Positions 23,475 through 33,499 of a DNA stretch of 64,000 nucleotides are shown one piece after another. The DNA is from Lepidodermella squamata (taxonomy: Eukaryota > Gastrotricha). Location: positions 1,984,001-2,048,000 of the forward strand of contig JBLDXI010000024.1 of NCBI GenBank assembly GCA_047495785.1. Reading direction: 5' to 3'. Each line of letters opens with the position of its first letter. Within the stretch, counting starts at the first letter, position 1. The position numbers were made by a program, and so were the translations under genes. Under the pieces are notes generated by a model. It searched no databases and was not told the DNA's origin. It worked only from the letters and a program-made list of their open reading frames with translations.

Positions 23475-25850
23475 TTATGCTACTTCCGATGGCGGCTTTG
23501 AATTGAACTGGGACACGGTAGTAGTTGATAGCTCACTACGCTGCGTTAAAGCAAGCTGATAGCTATTTACAGACTCGGTTGTTGGCCATTTTCCAGACCA
23601 GATGGGGAAATAGGCGATCAAACCAGCCGATAAAGAAAACACTAAATTCCCAACAGCTAACACTGTCGCTTGATCATCAGAAGACAGCAGAATGAGAACA
23701 AAAGCGAACAATATCGCTAAAGCATTCGCCGAGTTCAGTTGTATCAACTTGCGTTCCATCAGAAGACTCGGCGATGGCAACCGGAGGTTTCGAATTTCAA
23801 ACGAAACGAAGCATGCGAGGAAAAGGATCAAGACATTTGCAGCGACAAAAGCAATTTCCCATGCGGTTTCGATATCTCCGATACAGGTGACAGTAGTCAC
23901 ATCAAAATACACATCTTCATCATCGTCAAAGTCAGGGGGAGACGTGTCGATCTTAAATCTAAAAGGCGAGTAGCTGATCCATATCAAGGCTAACAGAATG
24001 AAGAAACAACATAAGGTTATTGTTGCGATTCTGACAGATTTCAGGTTTAAACTCGACTTTAGACTTTTCGCCTTTTTGTTTTTCGCTATGTAATTACCAG
24101 AGGGCTTCGATGCTGAAGTTGTCTTATAACGCCGCGTTAAGTCCCGGAAGAATGCAGCTCGAAACATAATGACCACATTGATACTTGAGACTCCGATAAT
24201 CGTAAAGAAAGGTCGAATCTTGCAAATTGAATCGACCTCATATTTAGCTTCAATGACAAACAAAATTGCAGCTATGTTTGACGCAAGCCAACCAAAATTA
24301 ATGATAAGACTGAGGACCCATTCGAAGAGGACTCCGATATCTTCGCATTTGGGATTTTTCCACGCTCTGCTCAAAATGAAAAGTTGGAAAAGCGTTGCAA
24401 ACCCAGCGAGGCAAATTATGATGATGAAACCAGACAATGGATAGATATCTTTCCTATGTTGAACAGTTGACAAGTCTTTTGGCGCTTTCCTGTTCTTAGT
24501 GAACCAAAACGGAGGTTTCAACGGAATCAGCTCGTATGACGTTGAATTGAAAACGAGAGATGCATCGATATTTGTTCTCGATATTCTGAAAATCACCTCT
24601 TCCTTATCGAATGGTCTCTGAATGACCCAAAGCGGTTCACCATCGACCTCAAGGCGATTGGAGTAGCTAACTCTCCCGATACGGATTCCGGTGAAGTCAG
24701 TTTCCGATGCCGTTTGGTTAACAACATTTGATATTAGGTCTGGATATTTCTGGAAATCTCTAAGGGACATGTTGTGCATTGTCTTCAATGTAGGTTCTGT
24801 TTTGTTAAGCGCAACCACCAGTGCGGTCATGGCGTCGTGACACAAATGCGGTCTATCTGGGTCAGGATGCGAGCGATTGCGAATTTTGTCTGCGTAATTC
24901 CGCTCGAAATATTCTAGATCATAGCCCAATGATGTTGGCCCGTAGTTTCTCAGCGCGAAATTCGAAGGGCCTATCCAAAACACTATCTTCAATTGTTCTC
25001 TCAAGATCGCCCTTGAGCAGCCAGGAGGAATCGGAAGCGACGTGGTATCGGGGTCGAAGAATGACCTCACAAACATAACAAAGACGTAGCTAGGCATCCG
25101 GATGCCAACTTGATGAGCTAAGCAAAGTAATCGCAGCATAATTGGGGGAGAGTTTCCAACTGATATCACTATGTACCTCGCTCCACTGTTTTTCAACGAG
25201 ATCACAGTGTCTAGGGTGAAGTCAGTCTCGGCACTGTAGTGGAGAACCTGATAACCAGCTGCGACGACTTGCTCAAAGATCAGTCTGCCTTGAACGATGT
25301 TGTTCTCACTGTTCGCGTAGGTTAATATTCCGATTTGACGCCAGTTGCCGACAATTCTTCCAAAAGGCGCGATCGACATCTGGTAGCCTTCGCCCGGGGT
25401 TACTACTCTGTACAAGGTTGAGAACATTCGCCGATTAGCCACTAAAAAGGCACCGGCACAGGCTGGTGAAAAATGAGTATAGCCCATAGTTCGAGTTGCG
25501 AGAGCCACGTTCTGGCAGGCCGAAAGAGGGCCTAAAATAATTGGGCTCGGAAAACTAGTTGTCAAACCACGGTCGAAGGTTCGTGAGAACGCCATAAAAC
25601 TTCTTGGCGATGAACTAGACTCTCGTCCCTCGTCACGAATATCGAGATTTAGATGATAGTCAGGCAGGATATCGCTTCTCTTGTTGACATACTCAAGAAC
25701 GATCTGCGCAGCTGTAGAGCAAGCCGTGAAGTAATTTGGATCCCGTTCATCGAATGGCATGATTCCCAAAATCGTAAGGTTGATCTTTCTCGATGATTGC
25801 GCGATCGAAAGGGAGCATAGCCCAAGAAGCATTTGCAGTTTGAAGAACAT
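23475..25850 (-). CDS. Class C GPCR, GABA-B-like, copy 1
   Basis: Intronless gene of about 790 residues; start chosen at 25850 because the signal peptide (MFFKLQMLLGLCSLSIAQ) aligns with the other copies. The N-terminal ~430 residues form a Venus-flytrap, ANF-receptor-type domain (LTILGIMPFDERDPNYFTAC, LGPLSACQNVALATR, FSPACAG, LYRVVTPGEGYQ, RPHLCHDAMTAL). Seven hydrophobic segments follow from about residue 470 (PLSGFIIIICLAGF, then six more, the last ending LIAYFPIWSGKWP). No Cys-rich domain lies between, as in GABA-B receptors. Ligand and G-protein coupling are unknown. It lies immediately downstream of a GT32 remnant, the same order as the other copies, and ends 150 bp from the convergent TRIM-like gene. 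Confidence 0.85.
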   Translation of the reverse strand: MFFKLQMLLGLCSLSIAQSSRKINLTILGIMPFDERDPNYFTACSTAAQIVLEYVNKRSDILPDYHLNLDIRDEGRESSSSPRSFMAFSRTFDRGLTTSFPSPIILGPLSACQNVALATRTMGYTHFSPACAGAFLVANRRMFSTLYRVVTPGEGYQMSIAPFGRIVGNWRQIGILTYANSENNIVQGRLIFEQVVAAGYQVLHYSAETDFTLDTVISLKNSGARYIVISVGNSPPIMLRLLCLAHQVGIRMPSYVFVMFVRSFFDPDTTSLPIPPGCSRAILREQLKIVFWIGPSNFALRNYGPTSLGYDLEYFERNYADKIRNRSHPDPDRPHLCHDAMTALVVALNKTEPTLKTMHNMSLRDFQKYPDLISNVVNQTASETDFTGIRIGRVSYSNRLEVDGEPLWVIQRPFDKEEVIFRISRTNIDASLVFNSTSYELIPLKPPFWFTKNRKAPKDLSTVQHRKDIYPLSGFIIIICLAGFATLFQLFILSRAWKNPKCEDIGVLFEWVLSLIINFGWLASNIAAILFVIEAKYEVDSICKIRPFFTIIGVSSINVVIMFRAAFFRDLTRRYKTTSASKPSGNYIAKNKKAKSLKSSLNLKSVRIATITLCCFFILLALIWISYSPFRFKIDTSPPDFDDDEDVYFDVTTVTCIGDIETAWEIAFVAANVLILFLACFVSFEIRNLRLPSPSLLMERKLIQLNSANALAILFAFVLILLSSDDQATVLAVGNLVFSLSAGLIAYFPIWSGKWPTTESVNSYQLALTQRSELSTTTVSQFNSKPPSEVA

Positions 25851-25967
25851 TTTCAAGTCCAACATTTTTGAAGAAACAGATTCAAGTGATTAATCAACTT
25901 TTGCATTAAATAATCAAGACATGTTCTCCTCTGACCTTGTAACCAGGACGTAAGTGCGTTTATTTTC

Positions 25968-26330
25968 TCAAATTTCTGGTGAATTTGAGTACTTGGCTTG
26001 TGTAAGAGTCATTTCAGCGGCAGTGCAATATTAGGTGTACATGTGGCGGGTAAGTCCTCACGGTTCCGGAATGTTTTGTCAGCTAGCTATCCAACTCATC
26101 CCTCCACGTGTATGTCCAATATCGAATTACGGAATACGTAGGCCTCGAAAAACTTCGCCTTAAAAGCTGCTGTATCATGCCTCATCCTGTTTTGTCGACA
26201 CACTGACGTTGTGAATTCCGGACATTTTCGAACAGAGAAGTACCAACCGTGGGCGTAGAATTTTCGTATCGCAATCGCTCGATCCAACTTCGAAAATAGA
26301 GAGAGACCTGCGACAAGGTTGTCCCCTGCT
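25968..26330 (-). pseudogene. GT32 3'-end remnant beside receptor copy 1
   Basis: The region aligns by eye with the last third of the GT32 gene at 43463-44653, including the stretch around EAYVIRYW...WRDEW. Frames are broken by several small indels and no upstream catalytic part with DxD is present. It was probably carried along when the receptor was duplicated. Confidence 0.75.
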
Positions 26331-26988
26331 GTCCCCGCTGCTCCTAAGTGCAACATTCGACACAACATGTGGGGATATTTTTCGCCGCAGTTTTTCTTGA
26401 GGTGCGTTTTTCAACATGCCCGAACTTTGATTGTTCTCGACTGTGATCAAGTTTTCGGGCATCCACGCAACAAAATAATAACAATCAACTAATTTTCCGG
26501 TTCATGCCCGAGGTCGAGTGGGGGGCAGCTAAGACAAATCACCCTCCGACTCGACGAGATTTAAGCCTCGACAAAACGTGACATGGTTGTAATTAATTTA
26601 CGACTGCGCCATGCGACTCTCATTAATTTATGACTACGTGTCTTGAGGTCATTTTTTAGCAAAAAACACCGAAAGGCTTGTTTTAGTTTCTTCGATTTAT
26701 TTAGTGATAAATCAACGGGTAAATCGAATTTAAAAAATCGATGAATTTGGTAAAATTTAGGGAAATTTAGTGAGTTTTAGGTGTTTTCCGACGATTATTT
26801 TGAATCCAGACTTGTCCATAACTTCAATTTCCATAATTTCTAATTTTTCAAATTTAAGAAGGGTTTGAAAAGCTTCACAATTTCGATTGTGTCATCTGTT
26901 GTTAGCAACTGTAATTAAGTTCGGGCTGACCATGGGTGTGTTCAAAAAGTCTCAGAGCTTCAGAACGCTGTTCTTTCAGAATTACACG
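26331..26988. other. Repeat-rich intergenic stretch
   Basis: No coding exon seen. It contains the left copies of two inverted repeats (26402-26421 and 26931-26955) whose partners lie side by side at 29218-29261. The piece between them, about 26419-26925, begins CCCGAACTT and ends AAGTTCGGG and may be a nested insertion. Confidence 0.45.
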
Positions 26989-28136
26989 TGGTAGGACATA
27001 AGGGCGCAGACATAAGCGCGCAGACATAAGGGCGCCGACTTTAGAGCGGAAGACAAAAGGGCGCCGGACAAAAAGGCGCGAGGGCATAAGGGCGCTAAAT
27101 CAAGACAAAAGGGCGCCGAGACAAAAGGGCGCCTGGACAAAAGGGCGCCTGGACAAAAGGGCGCCTGGACAAAAGGGCGCAGGACATAAGGGCGCCAGAT
27201 AAAATTACCAATTACTTTTAGTAGTAGTTTATTTAAAAATCAATGTTCCGTCCAATACTAAGTATCAGATTGCCTAAAGACACGGGTATTTACATTTAAC
27301 AATTATTTGTTGTACAGGTGGTTATTAATTATTTTGCATGAGTCCTTAATTACTGAGATGACAATGTCAGGTAGGATTGACTGGGGCAGGTTGAACTTTT
27401 TGATGAATTCAGTTCACTTATTTGTCATTTTTTGTTATACTCATTATAGATTTGTTCATGAAAATTGAAAATACCTAGTAACACAGTTATAAAACTTGAT
27501 AATAATGCTGCAATCGGAAATTGATGCGACTGTGAGTTTTATAAGATTTTATAAGATTTCCGAAGGCAAAATAAGCAAAATAAGTTATGATAAAACCTAA
27601 AATCTATACGTGATCGAGATTTATTATCATGCGAGAGAAGCATGCCATTTTCAATCAATGACCGAATAAATTAAATCATTTAGCACAAAGTCATTCGAAT
27701 CGAAAATTAATTATCTAGCACATGCCAAATGGCGTCTAAATAAGGGAATAGGTTTTCAAAGTCAAACAGATTATCTTTTAATGGGACTAGGGCTCTCAGG
27801 CGCTCGTCTATCAGCCGGTAAATCGACCTGGGGATGAACCTGGTTCGCGAAGGGGTTATATTTGCCAACACTCCGCATTTTAAAACAATTAGTTTCCTCT
27901 AAAAGCGTCGCAAAGCCATCGTTTTAAAAAATAATAACTAATAGGCCTTCGTTATACATAAAAATCAGGCGCCCTTTTGTCCCGGCGCCCTTTTGTCCAG
28001 GCGCCCTTTTGTCTCAGCGCCCTTTTGTCCCGGCGCCCTTTTGTCTGCGCTCTTCGGTCTTTCGCCCTTATGTCCGGCGCCCTTATGTCTTTCGCGCTTT
28101 TATCCGCGCCCTTATGTCATGGTACCGAATTACACG
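26979..28136. mobile_element. DNA transposon remnant with satellite-like inverted ends (MULE-like)
   Basis: The element spans 26989-28126 and is flanked by an exact 10-bp duplication, GAATTACACG (26979-26988 and 28127-28136). The ends are inverted: GACATAAGGGCGC near the left end and its complement near the right end. Each end is an array of degenerate units of about 15 bp built on GGACAAAAGGGCGCC: about 13 units at 26994-27196 and about 10 inverted units at 27968-28118. The 770-bp interior is A/T-rich and has no transposase. A 9-11 bp target duplication with long ends fits Mutator-like elements; the family assignment is inference. Confidence 0.75.
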
Positions 28137-29217
28137 ATGATTGCGTTTTTTAATGTTCAGAGCGATTTTTCGCATTGTTTAGTTTCAGAGGAAAGGGACA
28201 CAGATGCTCTTGATTACGCTTTCAGGCGATTTTTCAATGCTCAGAACGTTCAGTAAGGGACAAGCATTGTTCGAAGTTTCAGGCTGCTCGAGCAGTCTGA
28301 AACTTTCCCTGATTACTCACGTGCGTCATGATTAGTCACAATGGTTCGATATGAATTTTATTTTTATCAATTTTTTGACGGCAAAGCGTTTATATGTCTG
28401 CAAAGTGGGAAAATTATGCGGAAACCTTGCGGAACACCTTGGAACGCCTCTACGGCACATTTCTACTTCACAGCTCTTAAAAATTCATCAATTTGAAGTT
28501 GGAATAAATGAATTTTTTTAATAAATCAATGCAAAAAAATAGCACATGAAATGCCGAATGGTACCACTTCTTCCTTTCCCCTTTTTCAGGAAAACACATA
28601 AGGCTCAGGTCAATTTTTAATTTTTCTTTTCCAAAAATTGAAAATTAAATTAAAAATTGAAATTAAAAATTTTGGGCGGCATCACACATTTTCAATTTCA
28701 CAACTGCTAATTTTCGAAGCCTTCCCAATACATTTACTTTTATCGGGAGGGTTATAGCTGCAGCTTTCAATTAAAAATCAAGAGTTATTTGATGAACAAT
28801 TCTCAAAAATTCATTCAGATTGAGACTGATTCCAAACTTTCTCGCAGCATGTATCATTTATGCTGATAAAATCGCGGCGACACTGTGGAGGTCTAGATTC
28901 TAGATTGTTCTCTATCGTCGTAAACCGAAAAAACGGTTTGAAAATCACTCGACAATCCGATAGGTCGCTTTGACTTGCCTTTTGGAGGGAAATTATTACC
29001 AAAATGTTCCCAAAAAATCAAAATTGAAGAGAGACTGTTGGGCGCAAATTCCTAACAATTTTCCCAAAATTTATTGCAATATTTAAAAAATTTCCCGAGG
29101 TGAATAAGCTTTCCGCGTTAGACTGCGATAAAAAGAAATAAAAGTCAAAGTTTCGTTGAAACACTATTGCGCAATGAGAGAACAATGCCTGTAATTAAGA
29201 ATGCGCATTCAGTGGCG

Positions 29218-29261
29218 CTGAGACTTTTTGAACACACCCATGGGCATGTTGAAAAACGCAC
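29218..29261. repeat. Inverted-repeat partner of 26402-26421 plus 26931-26955
   Basis: These 44 bases are the reverse complement of two left-hand segments: 29218-29242 matches 26931-26955 (25 bp, motif TGTGTTCAAAAAGTCTCAG) and 29242-29261 matches 26402-26421 (motif GTGCGTTTTTCAACATGCCC). On the left the two are separated by about 510 bp. This looks like terminal repeats of an older element, with the left end split by a later insertion. Confidence 0.6.
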
Positions 29262-32013
29262 TTTTCGTCGCATTTACACGAGCTACTTCGTAATTATCGA
29301 TGTTAATTACTTATGCTGTTGCGTCATCATTTTTACTAAACCTCAAGCGAGCGCTGCTTTTATTTTTGTGTGCATTTTTAATGGGCCCTGTAACGTAGTC
29401 ACTGCAAGGCGGTTTAAAACTCAAATTTAGCGGTATCAGGTAATAGCAATTTCCTGATCACATCCTTGCCTGGCTGGCACGTGATCCATAAAATTCCCTG
29501 ATAAAGGCTCCAAATATTTCCACCACTAAAAATGAGGTTCCAGCACTAAATGTTTCTGGCACTAAATTTTTCAGATTTTTTGCGATTTCGGCGTTTTCGG
29601 TTTTTGATCGATACTGATGCCCTCCCTGATCCTATAGGATATTTATTTCAGCTACGTGATACGTGATACGTGAAAGACGGCTGATATCGGGAAAATCACT
29701 GATTTTTTAAATCAAATCGATACTTGGAATCGATATCGGCTCTATAGGTTGAAGTATAATTCGTAAACTGACCGCTCATAGTGCGAAATACATGTAACGT
29801 AAAGGCAAGATTCTAGTGAAGACTAGAAATTCGAGAAACCATATTTAAGAGAAATCTAGTGCTGGAGTCTCAAATTTAGGGTGTGCATTTGGCACACCCA
29901 AATATAAGAGATCGATTTCGCAATTATAAAAATTCTTAAATTTTGCGAAAATCCTCCTTAAATGAATTATGCAACGAATCGCATCACTGCGACAGTTTCA
30001 AACCACCCTGTATTATGTATTGTAGCTCTATAAAATACCTGGAAAATTCAGAAATAAAAAATATCGATTTGTTTGAGGTATTTCTCATGAATGATTGATT
30101 TTTCGAGGTCATTATTGTAGTACAAGCAGCCCAATTTTATTAAAGTTTGGTCTAATAATTTTGCCTAAAATATGACAACATCACACCTCAATTTCATCAA
30201 TTTTGATGCGCAATCTAAAATTGTCAAATTACGATTTTAAATTTCAATTTTCGAATTTTTTCATTAATTTTCCTCGGGAAAAATTGTCAAAAATTCGAAC
30301 AATTTTCACAGCAAATTTCAAGCAAGGTTCTAGGTACGCATAGACCTCAATCGCGCTAATTTTGAGGTATTTCTTCTCGAGCAGACTCGCTTCTTTGGTA
30401 AATATTTTAAATTTGAATTAAAATTAATTAAACCACGCATTCAGTCTTACTTGAAAAATGATTGCGCAACAGTGAAAATAATTAACTTGGATAATTACGG
30501 GTAGTCTAGTGTAAATGCGACGTGTGGCAGATTATTGTGTTAACTGACATAACAGAATGTCACGTTTGTCAAGCGAAAGTTTTTCACAATTTGCTCTTTT
30601 TCACGTTGAAACTTTAAAGCAACGTTTTTATATCGTTCGACTCGCTGTTCATTACATGCGGCTAATGTCAAACTTTCACGGTGTCAAAAATCGAACTGTT
30701 GCCAAACCATTTCTGCGAGAGATCGCGATAAAGATGATTGAGGAGCGATTCAAAAATTGTATAATGTGAACATTTCTTAATGCGCGTTTCCGCGACGTGA
30801 ACGTTCTTCAGTCTTCAGGATCAAAACTCGCGTAAATCAAGCGAATTTAAACGACCAGAGCAGCGTTTTCTGTGCTGACCCCTGATCATCCCGAACGAAA
30901 ATTTTTAAAGAACTGTTTTTGTTTCTCCGAGTTTATTCTAGTTTGATCGCGTTTTTGCTGAATTTAGCTGGGATATTTGATGAAAAGTCGAAGCTGAAAT
31001 ATCCCGATTTATGTAGCAACGTTTCCATCCATTCATATATTAACGAGTTTTCCTGTGGTTTAATTGGAAAGTGTGAAAAACCCGAAATAATCGACGCAAT
31101 TTATTAGAGTGTTTTCGACAGTGGTGGATCTTTTTGATCACATTTCAACCTTGCGCTTAAATAGGGGTTTTTACGAGCGAAATAGGCTGAGAGATTTTTA
31201 GGGTTTTCGCAATAAGCTGACAAAGCGGAAAACTTCAAATTTATTCAAACGTGCGATCGAGTATTTATCGCGGGTTTTTCATGATTTTGTGTCGAGTTGA
31301 GTCACCATTGTTACGTCACGGTAAATCTGAACTAGTTTCAAATGAACAAACACTCATTTCGCAATTTTTCAATCTTATTATTAGTACTTACAATTTGCAG
31401 TAGTAATACTTAACAAATTTTTCAATTCTTCGATCGAGCAATCAATAGAGCATTAAGAGATGTTTCAATTCAATAGAGCATACTTTTCCAGTCATAGATT
31501 GAACTGCTGCTACTTTGAGCTCCTTATTTTTCTCTAAATTTCATTTCTTAGCCAAAAATGGCGGCAAGCTGCCAAGAATAATCTAATAGGTATTTTTACC
31601 TTACAACTTATAGGTACCTGAGCAAAAATTTGATTCAGTCTTTTTTTATGTGCCCCATAAAACCATCTTTTAATTTCAAAAACCTATTTTCTCTTGATAA
31701 TCAGCTGAATTGATTTTTTCAAGTTTTCGATTTTTTTTAATTCTAGAATTGTGTTAAGTGATGAGGCTGAACGGGCGTTTGCAACGATGTAGCGAAAAAT
31801 TACTGCCGATATTCAGCCATGCTTGGTTTTTACTCCTAAATGAAATTAATTACAGACTTGGTTACGACAATACGAATTCATTAAAAATATTTTAATATGA
31901 AAGAATGTTCCGCGATTTTTGTTGTCATTTCATCTGTGTGAAGTTAGCATGAATTATTGTTTATGTATTAAAAATCGAAGTGCCTTATTATTGTACTCAT
32001 TCAAACTCGAATT

Positions 32014-32160
32014 ATTGCGGAAAATATCTGAAATATTCCTGTCATCCACGACTCCAACTCTAATTCGACCGAATAGCCGCCATTTCACACATGGCGACTG
32101 CTCGATCGGATTAGAGTTGGAGTCGTGGATGACAGGAATATTTCAGATATTTTCCGCAAT
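32014..32160. repeat. Long hairpin (55-bp arms)
   Basis: Arms 32014-32068 and 32106-32160 are reverse complements with one mismatch that I can see, separated by 37 bp. As RNA it would form a stem of about 55 bp. It could be a small foldback element or a hairpin RNA precursor. Confidence 0.8.
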
Positions 32161-33499
32161 AAATCGAGGTATTTCAGAGCTGCATTTTTTCAATAAACCA
32201 GGGTTTATTAGGCATTTGGGTCTCCGACTGTTTTCAGAGTTTACCGGGAAATTTCAAATTAACGTTTGATAAACTCGGAATGAAAATTAGTTATAAAACA
32301 TCAAAATAACCCGGAGAATTTTCGTTCGGGTATGAGGTAATTTCGTCTAGTGTTACTGCGGAAATATGATGCATTTCGATGCGAGTCGATGGGCCGTTGC
32401 TGGTTGACAACTTGACCTGAGAGTTCGTGTCAAAACTGCCCCCGATTTCCGATGAGCTGAAACATCAGATTACATCGGGTTGACGCAGATCTTTGAAAAG
32501 AAGTTCGATTCGTGTTTTTGTGGGAGGCGAATTGAGAATTGAGCATGTTTCAACTTTCAAGTCAAGCATTTATTCAGGAACACGCTATTGATCAAATGCG
32601 CAGCAAAGACCAAAGACTAAACTATAAAAAAATACGGTCGTGATTGCCCTGGATATGTACCCTCTCTCATTAAATGTTATTTAAATCTTATTAAATACTG
32701 AATACATACTTACGTGATCCCGCGAGTGCCAGTCCTTCGAATATCAGTCTGAGAAGTTGACCTGGAAGCCGCAGATCTACCACATGCTCAATCGCTACTC
32801 AATCGTACCATACCTTTAGAACCTTTCGATAAAAGCGAACACCTTTCAAAAGTCTTGAAGTCGGGCGTATTCCCGATTATTGCGATGTATGTACGATACT
32901 CCCGAAAAGTAGTGAAAATTGCGTTTTTCTCATAAAACTGTACATTTTAGTAAATTGTTAGCCAGGTGAATGTGAATCAGCCGAAAGATATTCTCATTGT
33001 TTCAGGTCAACTTTGAGCGATGTCTTCTCCAAGTTCGCTCCCTACAAGTATCAAAAATCAAAACTTTGGCTAACATGGCTAAAATAGCGATGTTTCACCA
33101 GGCCTGGTTTAATACGGTGCTTCAGTCTAATTTAAGCGGCAGGATATCTTCTCAAGAATTAACGTCATGCCGGGCAGTAAGTTGAATTTCGGTATATTTC
33201 TAAGCCTTTTCTAGAGCCTTTTACTTTAGAGCTTTAGAGGACAATGCGAAGCTAATTTTCATTCCACTCCTGAATGACGCATTCATCCATCTATTTGGAC
33301 TTCCTAATTATAGCTTTTAGGCGGCTAAATACATCATAGAACTCATGTGTTTTACTAGTAATTATGACGTAGACGAACGAAATCAAATGCAAAACTGTGG
33401 GTAAAATATGTGTCTAATAAAAGTCGAATAAAAGGATCATGTAGACGAAATACCAATTACGTAATATTATTATCGGCAATGTTATGTAATCTTGTGATG

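Larger units (their letters stand above)
28137..33499. other. Long gene-poor stretch between receptor copies 1 and 2
   Basis: About 5.4 kb without a gene I can support. All open frames are short, with no recognisable domain. It includes a palindrome at about 28277-28306, the right copies of inverted repeats at 29218-29261 and a hairpin at 32014-32160. The rest is A/T-rich sequence. Confidence 0.5.

Noticed and set aside
26994-28118. Regular short repeats that recall a CRISPR array
   Set aside because: Units are adjacent and degenerate with no spacers, lie in inverted blocks at transposon ends, and the genome is eukaryotic.
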